The position numbers and the translations under genes were made by a program. From UBA1738 sp045538755 (GTDB taxonomy: Bacteria > Bacillota > Clostridia > UBA1381): a DNA stretch of 64,000 bases. Below the pieces are notes generated by a model. The model was not told the origin of the DNA. It was given only the letters and a program-made list of their open reading frames with translations, and did not search any database. Positions 42,594 to 51,228 of this stretch are shown here, piece by piece (position 1 is the stretch's first letter; every line of letters starts with the position of its first letter). The stretch spans positions 186,001 through 250,000 of the forward strand of contig JAZQEC010000005.1 in NCBI GenBank assembly GCA_045538755.1, written 5' to 3'.

Positions 42594-44297
42594 ATGGAAA
42601 GCAATGAGGGTTCGGTGGAAAAATTATTTTTAAAATCTGCTGCCGCAAAAATTCTGCTTGCAGTTTTAATTTTGTGTATAGCGGCAGTTTTATCGATGTA
42701 TCTTTTTATAAATCCGGGCGATAAAATTGCAAAAGGTATTAAAATTGCTGGTATAGACGTTTCGGAAATGACAGTAGAGGAAGCAGAAACAGCTGTTTCG
42801 GGCGAAAGAAGTTTTGTCGAACAGGAAATCGCTGTTTATACTGCCAATGATTCCAAAGTAATTTTTAAAGGCGCAGACATTGACCTTAAGCAAGATGTTA
42901 AAAAGACTGTGGAATATGCATATTCTATCGGAAGAAGCAAGAATTTTTTTGAAAATATTTGGGATTGTATAACGCATTATTTTAATCCGCAGAGTCTTAA
43001 CTACGTTTGCAGCTATGACAGGGAAGTGTTGTCAGAAATTTTATACCGTTTAGGTGTAGAAGCAAACGGAGAGCTTAAAAATTATATTCTTGAATATGAC
43101 GGCGGGTATGTAAGTGTAAAAAAAGGTGTTTCGGGACAGAGCAAAAATGTTGATAGAGCGATAGATGAAGTCGAACTTTCGTTAGAAAAAGGGATATATG
43201 AAATCTTTGTAAATCTTGATATTGATATGCCGGTCGAGCCGGATACGGATAGCTTATATAACGAAATCTACATAAAGCCAGAAGACGCACGTTACGAGGT
43301 TGTAGACGGAAAGGTTTTAATGATTCCTGAAACCGTCGGCAGACAGATTGACAAAATTGAAGCCGCATCTCACATTGATAAGCTTAAAAATGGAGGTACA
43401 ATTACACTTAAGCTTATCGAGCTAAAGCCTGATATAACACTTGAAATTTTAAACCATAAGCTATTTAATCATATTCTTGCGCAGTATTCTACATCGTATT
43501 CGACAAACGATATTGGCAGGAAAACAAACGTAGAGCTTGCAGCAAAGAAGATTGACGGTGTGATTTTAGCTCCCGGAGCGGTATTTTCCTTCAACGAAAC
43601 GGTCGGGCCGAGAACTCGCGGGGCAGGATTTCGCGATGCACCTGTTTTTGAAAACGGTGAGACTGTGCAGGGAATAGGCGGCGGAGTTTGTCAGGTGAGC
43701 AGTACACTTTATTCGGCTGTTTTGTATGCGGATTTAAAGATAACGTTAAGGCAGAACCACTCGCAGACGGTGGCGTATGTGCCAAAAGGTCAGGACGCAA
43801 CAGTTTCTTACGGAGTGATTGATTTTAAGTTTGAAAACAACACTGCCTATCCAATAAAGATTGTATCGGGTACAAAAAACGGAAAATTGACGGTTTCTAT
43901 TCATGGAACAAAGCCGGAAAATGAGAAAACGGTAAAAATCATAAATAACCTTATTGAAACAAGAAATCCGACTGCTGAAAAAGTACAGGACGAAAATCTT
44001 TTGACGGGCTTAAAAAAAGTTTTGTCAAAAGGGAAAACGGGATATACCGTCGAAACAGTGAGAGTGGTTTTAGAAAACGGTGTAGAAGTGAAATCAGAAA
44101 TAATAGGCCGAAGTGTTTATAAAATGGTTCCGACAAAGGTTGCAGTCGGTGCAAAAGTGCCGGAGGCGCTTCCGCCTTTGCCGGCAACACCACCGCCAGT
44201 AACACCACCGCCGGAAGAAGTACCTGTTATCCCGCCGCAAAATACGATTGAAGAGCCGTTTGCCACAACAGAGGTGAACAATCAAAACGGAGAGTGA
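42594..44297 (+). CDS. VanW-family cell-surface protein
   Basis: A 567-residue protein with an N-terminal membrane anchor (about residues 20-38), YoaR-type peptidoglycan-binding repeats (AGIDVSEMTVEEAETAVSG), and a VanW domain (FSFNETVGPRTRGAGFRDAP, GGGVCQVSSTLYSAVLYADL). A G5-like segment and a Pro/Thr-rich tail end it. VanW proteins occur near vancomycin clusters and as wall-associated proteins of unknown activity; there is no vanHAX here. The stop overlaps topB. Confidence 0.85.
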   Translation: MESNEGSVEKLFLKSAAAKILLAVLILCIAAVLSMYLFINPGDKIAKGIKIAGIDVSEMTVEEAETAVSGERSFVEQEIAVYTANDSKVIFKGADIDLKQDVKKTVEYAYSIGRSKNFFENIWDCITHYFNPQSLNYVCSYDREVLSEILYRLGVEANGELKNYILEYDGGYVSVKKGVSGQSKNVDRAIDEVELSLEKGIYEIFVNLDIDMPVEPDTDSLYNEIYIKPEDARYEVVDGKVLMIPETVGRQIDKIEAASHIDKLKNGGTITLKLIELKPDITLEILNHKLFNHILAQYSTSYSTNDIGRKTNVELAAKKIDGVILAPGAVFSFNETVGPRTRGAGFRDAPVFENGETVQGIGGGVCQVSSTLYSAVLYADLKITLRQNHSQTVAYVPKGQDATVSYGVIDFKFENNTAYPIKIVSGTKNGKLTVSIHGTKPENEKTVKIINNLIETRNPTAEKVQDENLLTGLKKVLSKGKTGYTVETVRVVLENGVEVKSEIIGRSVYKMVPTKVAVGAKVPEALPPLPATPPPVTPPPEEVPVIPPQNTIEEPFATTEVNNQNGE

Positions 44298-46390
44298 TTA
44301 AAATTATACTGATAATAGCAGAAAAACCGAGTCTGGCACGAAATATTGCATCGAGCATCGGGAATATGAAAAAGGCAGAGGGTTGCCTTTACGACAGTAA
44401 GTACATAGTAACATGGGCGTTCGGCCATTTGTTTTCGCTTGCTGACATTGAAGATTACTCGCCGAATCCTGACGGCAGGTGGTCGATGAAAAATATCCCG
44501 TGTTTTCCTGATAAATTCAAGTTCGAGCTTAAAAAAGGCAAGGATAAAACGGTTGACAGCGGTGTAAAACGGCAGTTTGAGATAATAAAAAGTCTTTGCG
44601 AAAGGGAAGATGTTGACACAATTGTAAACGCAGGCGACTCGGACCGTGAGGGTGAAATTATAATCAGGATTTGTGTGGAAAAATCGGGTGTTTCGGGAAA
44701 AAGCTTTAAAAGACTTTGGCTTCCTGACCAGACACCGCAGACGATAAATAAGGCGCTTTCCGAAATGAAGGACGAGAAAGAGTATGAAAACCTTGCAAAC
44801 GAGGGCTTTGCAAGAACGTATATTGACTGGCTGTATGGCGTAAACCTGACTCGCTATGCGACCTTGAAAACAGGCACACTTCTTCGTGTAGGAAGGGTAA
44901 TTGTGCCGATTGTAAAAGCGATTTATGACCGTGATATGCAGATACGCAATTTTGTGCCAGAGCTTTATTACGGAGTTTCGAGCAAGGCGGAAACTAAGGG
45001 CGAGGAAATTGAGCTTACAAGCAAGGAAAAATTTAATAAAAATGAGCTTCAAAAGGCACAGGTGCTTTGCGATAAGTATAACGGCGAAAAAGCTGTTGTT
45101 ACCGAAAAGAAAAAGAAAAAAGACACTTTAAATCCGCCGAAGCTGTATTCTCTTACAAAGCTTCAGAATGTGCTTGGTAAAAAGTTTAAAATGCCGATGG
45201 AGGAAAGCCTGAAAATTCTTCAGGGACTTTATGAAAAGGGCTATGTTACATACCCAAGAACAAATTCTGAATATTTAGCGACTGCTGAGCAGGATAAGGT
45301 AAAAGCGATTATTGAGGGTGTAAAAAAACTCGGATATCAAGTAGAGTTTAAGTTTAAAAAGACTATTTTTGATGACTCCAAGATTGAGTCACATTCGGCA
45401 CTTACTCCGACTTATAAAATCCCATCAAAGGACACACTAACAGAGGATGAATATAAGGTTTACAGTACTGTAATGCGTCGGTTTGCGGCAGTATTTTGCA
45501 GTGAGGAATGTATCGCAGAAAAGAACGAAATCAAAATTAAAGTGGGCGATTTTGAGGAATTTAGCTTAAAGGGTACGGCAGTTTTGCAAAAGGGCTGGAC
45601 TAAGTATGATGATTACACAAAAAAGGACAAGTTCTTGCCACCGCTTGAGGTTGGCGATGAGGTAAATATCGAATTTGGGCCTATCGAAAAGGAAACAACT
45701 CCGCCCAAGCATTATACGATTGAGACTTTAAATAACTATCTCAAAAATCCTTTTAAAGAGGATAAGCAGAATATTGAAAATGAAAGCGATGAGGAGGAAT
45801 ACAGGGCAATTTTTGAAGGTCTTGAGCTTGGAACAGAGGCGACCAGAACAGGCATAATAGACAATGCCCGAAAGAGCAAGTATATTCAGCTTAAAAAGGA
45901 CGTTTATACGATTCTCCCTGACGGTGAGTTCTTGATTGAGGCGCTTTTGCGAATGAATATAAGTATGGATAAATATAAAACCTCAGAGCTTGGCAGAGCA
46001 CTTAAAAAAGTGTATCGTGGCGAGTATGAGATAAAAGACAGCGTTGCGCTTGCTGTAAAGGAAATCAGCGAAGTCTTTAAAAAACAGGAGCTAAAGCCTG
46101 AATTTGATACAGACGACGGCTTTGTCGGCGATGTTGTCGGGAAATGTCCTGTTTGCGGTCAGGCCGTTGCGCGTACACGCTATGGCTACTCTTGCACAGG
46201 GTATAAGGACGGCTGTAAGTTCTCGGTGAGTAATGTGATTTGCGACAGGACAATTTCGGTGGCAAATGTCCGTCAGCTTTTAGAGACGGGAAAAACTTAT
46301 AAAATTGAGGGCTTTACATCAAAGAGAACAGGTAAGAAATTCGCAGCACAACTGAAACTTCAAGACGGAAAAGCGGTGTTTGATTTTTAA
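44294..46390 (+). CDS. topB: DNA topoisomerase III
   Basis: A 698-residue type IA topoisomerase. The Toprim domain has LIIAEKPSLARNIA and NAGDSDREGEII; the catalytic tyrosine lies in YVTYPRTNSEYL. A C-terminal zinc ribbon follows (CPVCGQAVARTRYGYSCTGY). It starts with GTG, overlapping the vanW stop as GTGA. It resolves recombination and replication intermediates. Confidence 0.93.
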   Translation: MIKIILIIAEKPSLARNIASSIGNMKKAEGCLYDSKYIVTWAFGHLFSLADIEDYSPNPDGRWSMKNIPCFPDKFKFELKKGKDKTVDSGVKRQFEIIKSLCEREDVDTIVNAGDSDREGEIIIRICVEKSGVSGKSFKRLWLPDQTPQTINKALSEMKDEKEYENLANEGFARTYIDWLYGVNLTRYATLKTGTLLRVGRVIVPIVKAIYDRDMQIRNFVPELYYGVSSKAETKGEEIELTSKEKFNKNELQKAQVLCDKYNGEKAVVTEKKKKKDTLNPPKLYSLTKLQNVLGKKFKMPMEESLKILQGLYEKGYVTYPRTNSEYLATAEQDKVKAIIEGVKKLGYQVEFKFKKTIFDDSKIESHSALTPTYKIPSKDTLTEDEYKVYSTVMRRFAAVFCSEECIAEKNEIKIKVGDFEEFSLKGTAVLQKGWTKYDDYTKKDKFLPPLEVGDEVNIEFGPIEKETTPPKHYTIETLNNYLKNPFKEDKQNIENESDEEEYRAIFEGLELGTEATRTGIIDNARKSKYIQLKKDVYTILPDGEFLIEALLRMNISMDKYKTSELGRALKKVYRGEYEIKDSVALAVKEISEVFKKQELKPEFDTDDGFVGDVVGKCPVCGQAVARTRYGYSCTGYKDGCKFSVSNVICDRTISVANVRQLLETGKTYKIEGFTSKRTGKKFAAQLKLQDGKAVFDF

Positions 46391-46405
46391 TCAAACACCG
46401 CTTTT
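46369..46405. terminator. topB terminator
   Basis: A 15-base stem (AAAAGCGGTGTTTGA with TCAAACACCGCTTTT) that includes the topB stop codon; T-runs on both strands make it bidirectional and it also serves the reverse XRE gene. Confidence 0.9.
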
Positions 46406-46408
46406 TGA

Positions 46409-46717
46409 CTACTTTGCTTTCATAGTTTTTATCATATTCAAAACTGCATCTTTTTGCTCTGCTGTTAAAAACATCCATTCATCAAACAATTCTTTTAATT
46501 CTGGTGATAGCTCAACTGTTTCGTTATCTGCAAAAAATTGTGATAATGTTATTTTAAATCCAGCACAAATCTGTTCAAGGGTAGCAATAGACGGAAGAGT
46601 TCCTCTTTTATAAATATTTGCAATCGTAGCCTCTGATAGCCCGCATTCTTTTGCAAGCCTGTAACGTGTCCAGCCTCGTTCATCAAGAAGCTGTTGAAGT
46701 CTCTTATGAGTATCCAT
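46409..46717 (-). CDS. XRE-family regulator
   Basis: A 102-residue protein with an XRE helix-turn-helix (WTRYRLAKECGLSEATIANI, then YKRGTLPSIATLEQICAGF) and a short C-terminal helical part (LTAEQKDAVLNMIKTMKAK). It is divergent from the SLOG gene and may control it. Confidence 0.8.
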   Translation of the reverse strand: MDTHKRLQQLLDERGWTRYRLAKECGLSEATIANIYKRGTLPSIATLEQICAGFKITLSQFFADNETVELSPELKELFDEWMFLTAEQKDAVLNMIKTMKAK

Positions 46718-46843
46718 TGCATCACCATCTTTCTGTATTTATTTTACTGTTATTATTAATAGTTTTGTACCCAAATGTTGAAATTAAAATACTATTATGT
46801 TAAACTGTATACAAAATATTTAATATGAAAAGAGTGAAGAACA

Positions 46844-47332
46844 ATGAAAGAAAGTATAATCAAGAAATGCACTGCCTGTTTTACTGGACATCGTATTGAA
46901 AAATTAGATGTTTCAGAAGAAAAAGTGATTGAACTTTTAAAAATGGAAATAAAGAAAGATATAAATGACGGATACGATACATTTATAACAGGTATGGCAA
47001 GAGGAGTAGATATATTTGCTGCAAAAGTCATATTAGAAGAAAAGAAATTAAACAAAAATGTGAAACTTATATGTGCCATTCCATATCAAGGGTTTGAGAC
47101 TAAATGGAATGAGACCGATAAATGTTTTTATAATAGAATCATAAAACAGGCAGATGAAGTTATATTTGTATGTAAGCATTATAGCAGAACCTGCTTTCAG
47201 TTAAGGAACGTGTTTATGGTGGATAACTCCTCAAAAGTTATAGCAGTATATAGCGGTAAAAAAGGTGGAACTAAAAACACAATTAATTATGCAAAAAGTC
47301 AAAAAATTGAAGTTGTTAATCTATTGGAGTAG
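46844..47332 (+). CDS. SLOG-family protein (DUF1273/YpsA-like)
   Basis: A 162-residue Rossmann-like protein: CFTGHRIEKL near the start, FITGMARGVDIFAA, then ADEVIFV and CFQLRNVFMVDNSSKVIAVY followed by GKKGGTKNTINYA. This is the SLOG fold, which binds nucleotides or nucleotide-derived ligands; relatives are linked to signalling and conflict systems, and YpsA influences cell division in Bacillus. Ligand and role here are unknown. It lies in an A+T-rich insertion between topB and lysS. Confidence 0.8.
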   Translation: MKESIIKKCTACFTGHRIEKLDVSEEKVIELLKMEIKKDINDGYDTFITGMARGVDIFAAKVILEEKKLNKNVKLICAIPYQGFETKWNETDKCFYNRIIKQADEVIFVCKHYSRTCFQLRNVFMVDNSSKVIAVYSGKKGGTKNTINYAKSQKIEVVNLLE

Positions 47333-47369
47333 TTTTTTAAAATAAAATTGAGTTTTTTTCAATATAATC

Positions 47370-47398
47370 TTGTAAAACAGTCAAATTTAGTATATAAT
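47370..47398 (+). promoter_or_regulatory. lysS promoter
   Basis: TTGTAA (47370-47375) and TATAAT (47393-47398), 17-base spacer. No T-box is visible between it and lysS. Confidence 0.7.
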
Positions 47399-47437
47399 TA
47401 AATGGATTAGATACAAAACACGAAAGGAAAAGATATA

Positions 47438-48967
47438 ATGGATAACGAATTATCACAGCTTTTACAAGTAAGACGGGACAAGCTGAAAGAATTACAGGAC
47501 GCAGGGCTTGACCCGTTCCAAATTACAAAATACAACCGCACACATTCATCAAAGGATGTTTACGAGGGTTATACAACCGAAGAAAGAACTGTTGAAGTTC
47601 GAGGCGAGGAAAAGCAGGTTACTGCAAAAATTTCTCCGCTTGACGGACAGCGTGTTTGCGTTGCTGGAAGAATTATGTCAAAAAGAGGTATGGGCAAGGT
47701 TGGATTTGTTCATATTCAGGATAAAGAAGGGCAGATTCAGCTTTTTGTTAAAAAAGACCTTTTAGGTGAGGAAGAATATAATCGCTTTAAAAAGCTTGAC
47801 ATCGGTGATATAGTTGGCGCAGAAGGCGAAGTGTTTACAACACAGACAGGCGAAATCTCTGTCCGTATTGACACGATTACACTTCTTACAAAATCACTTC
47901 AGCCTCTTCCTGAAAAGTTCCATGGACTTGTCGACACAGACCTTCGTTACCGTCAGAGATACGTTGACCTTATAATGAATAAAGAGGTTAAGGATACATT
48001 TATAAAGAGATCAAAAATACTCTCATCTATAAGACGCTATCTTGATGCACAGGGATTTTTAGAGGTTGAAACACCGATGCTTGTTTCAAATGCCGGCGGT
48101 GCAGCAGCTCGTCCGTTTGAAACACACTTTAACGCTCTTGATGAAGACTTTAAGCTTCGTATTTCTCTTGAGCTTTACTTAAAGCGTCTTATTGTAGGCG
48201 GCCTTGAAAGAGTTTACGAAATCGGCAGAGTATTTAGAAATGAGGGCCTGGATACTCGTCACAACCCTGAATTTACGCTTATGGAGCTTTATCAGGCATA
48301 TACCGACTATCACGGTATGATGGATTTGACAGAAAATCTTTACCGCCATGTTGCTATGGAAGTTTTAGGTACAACCAAGATTTCCTATAATGGCATTGAA
48401 ATGGATTTAGGAAAGCCATTTGAACGCATCACAATGCTTGATGCAGTTAAAAAATATTCAGGTGTTGACTTTAACGAAATTAAGACGTTAGAAGAAGCTC
48501 GTGCTGCTGCAAAAGAGCATCACGTTGAGTTTGAGCCACACCACAAGAAGGGTGATATTTTAAATCTGTTCTTTGAGGAATTTGTTGAAGAACATCTTGT
48601 TCAGCCAACATTCGTAATGGACCATCCGGTTGAGATTTCTCCTCTTACAAAGAAGAAACCGGAAAATCCTGATTACGTTGAAAGATTTGAGTTCTTTATG
48701 AACGGATGGGAAATGGCAAATGCATATTCAGAGCTTAATGACCCGATTGACCAAAGAGAACGCTTTAAAGCACAAGAGGAACTTTTGGCACTCGGCGATG
48801 AAGAAGCAAATACAACTGACGAAGACTTTATGAACGCACTTGAAATCGGTATGCCTCCAACGGGCGGTATCGGCTTTGGCATAGACCGTATGTGTATGCT
48901 ACTAACAGACGCAGCTGCAATCAGAGATGTTTTGTTGTTCCCCACAATGAAACCGCTTGATAAATAA
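47438..48967 (+). CDS. lysS: lysyl-tRNA synthetase, class II
   Basis: A 509-residue class II LysRS with an N-terminal OB anticodon-binding domain (VCVAGRIMSKRGMGKVGFVH) and the class II motifs: motif 1 region RRYLDAQGFLEVETPMLVSN, motif 2 GRVFRNEGLDTRHNPEFTLM, motif 3 GGIGFGIDRMCMLLTD. It charges tRNA-Lys. Confidence 0.97.
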   Translation: MDNELSQLLQVRRDKLKELQDAGLDPFQITKYNRTHSSKDVYEGYTTEERTVEVRGEEKQVTAKISPLDGQRVCVAGRIMSKRGMGKVGFVHIQDKEGQIQLFVKKDLLGEEEYNRFKKLDIGDIVGAEGEVFTTQTGEISVRIDTITLLTKSLQPLPEKFHGLVDTDLRYRQRYVDLIMNKEVKDTFIKRSKILSSIRRYLDAQGFLEVETPMLVSNAGGAAARPFETHFNALDEDFKLRISLELYLKRLIVGGLERVYEIGRVFRNEGLDTRHNPEFTLMELYQAYTDYHGMMDLTENLYRHVAMEVLGTTKISYNGIEMDLGKPFERITMLDAVKKYSGVDFNEIKTLEEARAAAKEHHVEFEPHHKKGDILNLFFEEFVEEHLVQPTFVMDHPVEISPLTKKKPENPDYVERFEFFMNGWEMANAYSELNDPIDQRERFKAQEELLALGDEEANTTDEDFMNALEIGMPPTGGIGFGIDRMCMLLTDAAAIRDVLLFPTMKPLDK

Positions 48968-49092
48968 AAGCTGCCAAATTCAAGGGGTTTATGTGTAATC
49001 AGCAGATGGAATTGCCCCAATGTACCCATTTTGAACTCATTATACGACAATCCACTTTATTATGTGATTGCAGGAAATTAATAATATATAGT

Positions 49093-49126
49093 ATTGTGGT
49101 GTCTGTTTTGTGTAATTTACCACAAT
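49093..49126. promoter_or_regulatory. inverted repeat before the kinase module
   Basis: ATTGTGGT (49093-49100) and ACCACAAT (49119-49126) are exact inverted copies 18 bases apart, 41 bases before the kinase start. It may be an operator. The rest of 48968-49166 shows no gene. Confidence 0.4.
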
Positions 49127-49166
49127 GCAAGGGATATGCTTGTTGGTAAACAAAGGAGGTCTAATT

Positions 49167-50117
49167 ATGTTATCAAATTTGAAATTATTAGTATTGGAGA
49201 ATCCATCTGTAGAATTTATGCTCGAACAACTTGATTCTCTGGATAAAAGCCGCTTGGAAAGGTGGTATGAAAACTCTACTCATCTTTCACAAGAATTCAG
49301 GGTTATTTTAGAAACTTTTTTATGGTGCTGCACAGAAGGCGAATATGCAGCAGATACGCAAAATCCTGAAATATTCATAAAAACATTTGAAAATAAAGCG
49401 AATGAGTTGGGCTTAAGTAAAGATATGCTTTCAAGTTTATATTTTTCTCATAGCACATTATTTAATGATTATGAGAGCACTAATGCACAAGCATCTAATA
49501 AACCGCTCTTTATAGTGTTTGAAGGTTTAGACGGTTCTGGTAAAAGCACACAAATTAGTATGCTAAAAGATAAATTGAAGCTAATGGGAAGAAAAGTATA
49601 TGTTACTGCTGAACCTACAAATTCTGCAACTGGAGGATTGATTAGGGATACATTAAGCAATAACTATAAAAGAGAACCGTCTGAATTGGCGAGTTTATTT
49701 CTAACCGACCGTATATCTCATAATGTTAATCCGGTTTGGGGAATTCAAAAATTTCTAAACGCGGGCACCGATGTTATTTGCGATAGGTATTATTATTCTT
49801 CGTTTGCCTATCAGGGTTTAGGCACAGACTTGCAATGGATAATCGATATGAATTTGAACTGTCCACAGGTAATTAAACCTGATTTGTGTATTTATCTTGA
49901 TGTAGATCCAAAAAGGTGTAAAAGAAGAGTTGATACCGAGCGAGCTCATTTAGAAATTTTTGAAAATGATGAAGAGGTTATGCAACAAACACGAATGCAA
50001 TTTTTTGAGGTATTTAAAAAATTAAATTCGTCCGAAAATATTCGCATCATAGATGCTAATAGGCCTATTAATGTAGTAGCAGATGAAATACTAACGATTG
50101 TCATGGGCTTGAAATGA
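49167..50117 (+). CDS. thymidylate-kinase-like protein with N-terminal extension
   Basis: A 316-residue protein; the ATG at 49167 follows AAAGGAGG. Residues 1 to about 113 form an acidic helical domain I do not recognise. From about 114 on it is a thymidylate kinase: P-loop GLDGSGKS at 120-127, EPTNSATGGLIRD, DRYYYSSFAYQGLG and a LID with RRVDTERA. The catalytic parts look intact, so it should phosphorylate dTMP or a related nucleotide. Normal Tmk is about 210 residues and lacks the extension. It pairs with the membrane gene 15 bases downstream. A housekeeping Tmk is not in the window to compare. Confidence 0.82.
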   Translation: MLSNLKLLVLENPSVEFMLEQLDSLDKSRLERWYENSTHLSQEFRVILETFLWCCTEGEYAADTQNPEIFIKTFENKANELGLSKDMLSSLYFSHSTLFNDYESTNAQASNKPLFIVFEGLDGSGKSTQISMLKDKLKLMGRKVYVTAEPTNSATGGLIRDTLSNNYKREPSELASLFLTDRISHNVNPVWGIQKFLNAGTDVICDRYYYSSFAYQGLGTDLQWIIDMNLNCPQVIKPDLCIYLDVDPKRCKRRVDTERAHLEIFENDEEVMQQTRMQFFEVFKKLNSSENIRIIDANRPINVVADEILTIVMGLK

Positions 50118-50132
50118 AAGGACTGATGAAAA

Positions 50133-50786
50133 TTGAAGTGGATAAAGCCGGTGTTTAATATTGCTTTTGCTCTTACTGGCTGGGTGTCTTCTATTTTCTC
50201 CTTGCTTAAGATGGAAGATTTCAGCCCAGAGAAACGAGTGGCAATTATTGCGCTTGTGGGAATTCTTGCGATTTTCTATATAGTAATTCAAATATATTCT
50301 TTATACAAGGCCAGCTTTAATTCATCAGTTCACAATACAAATCAGGAAGTTAACGAGTATCTTTTAGATTGGCTGAATAAGGGATCAAGAACAGTTATTT
50401 TTACAAGAGATTTAACATGGGCAGATGAATCTACAGATATACTAAACATTTTGGAAAGAAAGGCAAGAAATAAAGAACTTACAATATGCCTTTATCGCAA
50501 CACTGATACTACAACTCACTTAAAAGATTTAGGTGCTGAAGTTTATGTACATAATTTATCAGAAAATCAATTAAAATCAAGGTTTACAATAATAGATTAT
50601 GGCAAGAGCAATCCTAAAATAACAGTCGGAACCAGAAACAATAGCGGCCAATTTGTGAATGAACGATATGATATGAAAACAAATCCAAACGCTTGCACAG
50701 CATTTATTGAGCTTTTTGAACTTGTGAAAAATCAAAAAATTACTGATCAAAATATTGGCAGCTATGAGGTTCAGGAACATTCCTGA
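50133..50786 (+). CDS. two-transmembrane protein with PLD-like domain
   Basis: A 217-residue protein with two membrane helices (about residues 7-25 and 36-58) and a cytosolic domain (GSRTVIFTRDLTWADES, KELTICLYRN, LGAEVYVHN, LKSRFTIIDYGKSNPKITVG). The LKSRFTIID stretch resembles the phospholipase D HxK...D strand, but the His and Lys are replaced (K148, R150), so hydrolysis is doubtful. The start is TTG after AAAGGA, with a GTG at codon 7 as alternative. It is in one operon with the kinase, suggesting a partner or effector. Confidence 0.65.
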   Translation: MKWIKPVFNIAFALTGWVSSIFSLLKMEDFSPEKRVAIIALVGILAIFYIVIQIYSLYKASFNSSVHNTNQEVNEYLLDWLNKGSRTVIFTRDLTWADESTDILNILERKARNKELTICLYRNTDTTTHLKDLGAEVYVHNLSENQLKSRFTIIDYGKSNPKITVGTRNNSGQFVNERYDMKTNPNACTAFIELFELVKNQKITDQNIGSYEVQEHS

Positions 50787-50835
50787 TGGAAAGACGATAA
50801 AGTTATTTGTATAAGGGCTTTAATATGATAATGTG

Positions 50836-50877
50836 GCGGGAGCGACCAGTTGATCTGGTGGTTCCCGCAAGTTTTTT
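50836..50877 (+). terminator. terminator of the kinase module
   Basis: GCGGGAGCGACCAG pairs almost fully with CTGGTGGTTCCCGC (50836-50868), then a T-run. The rest of the gap to guaA (50878-51160) holds no convincing gene or riboswitch; it is A+T-rich and may be a decayed gene remnant. Confidence 0.8.
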
Positions 50878-51161
50878 GGTAAACAAAATGCTTCTGTGTT
50901 ACAATAAAAGCGGACGGATACAATTTCAAAAAGATTTGATGTATGGGTAAATCACCAGCTTTTCCATATTTATAACTATGTGAAGAATTTGTATTTTATA
51001 TATGCGCATTACCCAAGAATACTTTGTTCGAGCAGGACTTTACGATATTTAGAAAAGTTGATAGAAATACACATATTTTTATTGATGTGTGCAATATAAC
51101 AAGGAAACATAATGTAAAGACAGCAAGATATGATTAATTTTGATAAAATTTTGCAAAAATA

Positions 51162-51190
51162 TTGATAAAACAAAAAAAATACTGTATAAT
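51162..51190 (+). promoter_or_regulatory. guaA promoter
   Basis: TTGATA (51162-51167) and TATAAT (51185-51190), 17-base spacer. No purine riboswitch is evident before or after it. Confidence 0.7.
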
Positions 51191-51228
51191 AAATTTAATA
51201 ATTTAGAAGACAGAGAGGAATGGTTTAA

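Noticed and set aside
44282..45052. 256-codon open frame antisense to topB
   Set aside because: It lies wholly opposite clear topB domains, has Cys/Arg-rich composition typical of antisense frames and no plausible ribosome site.
47333..47437. T-box leader before lysS
   Set aside because: Only about 40 bases separate promoter and start; no T-box sequence or terminator is present.
50878..51228. Purine riboswitch or missing GATase frame before guaA
   Set aside because: No purine aptamer-like stems are seen and all frames are broken by stops.
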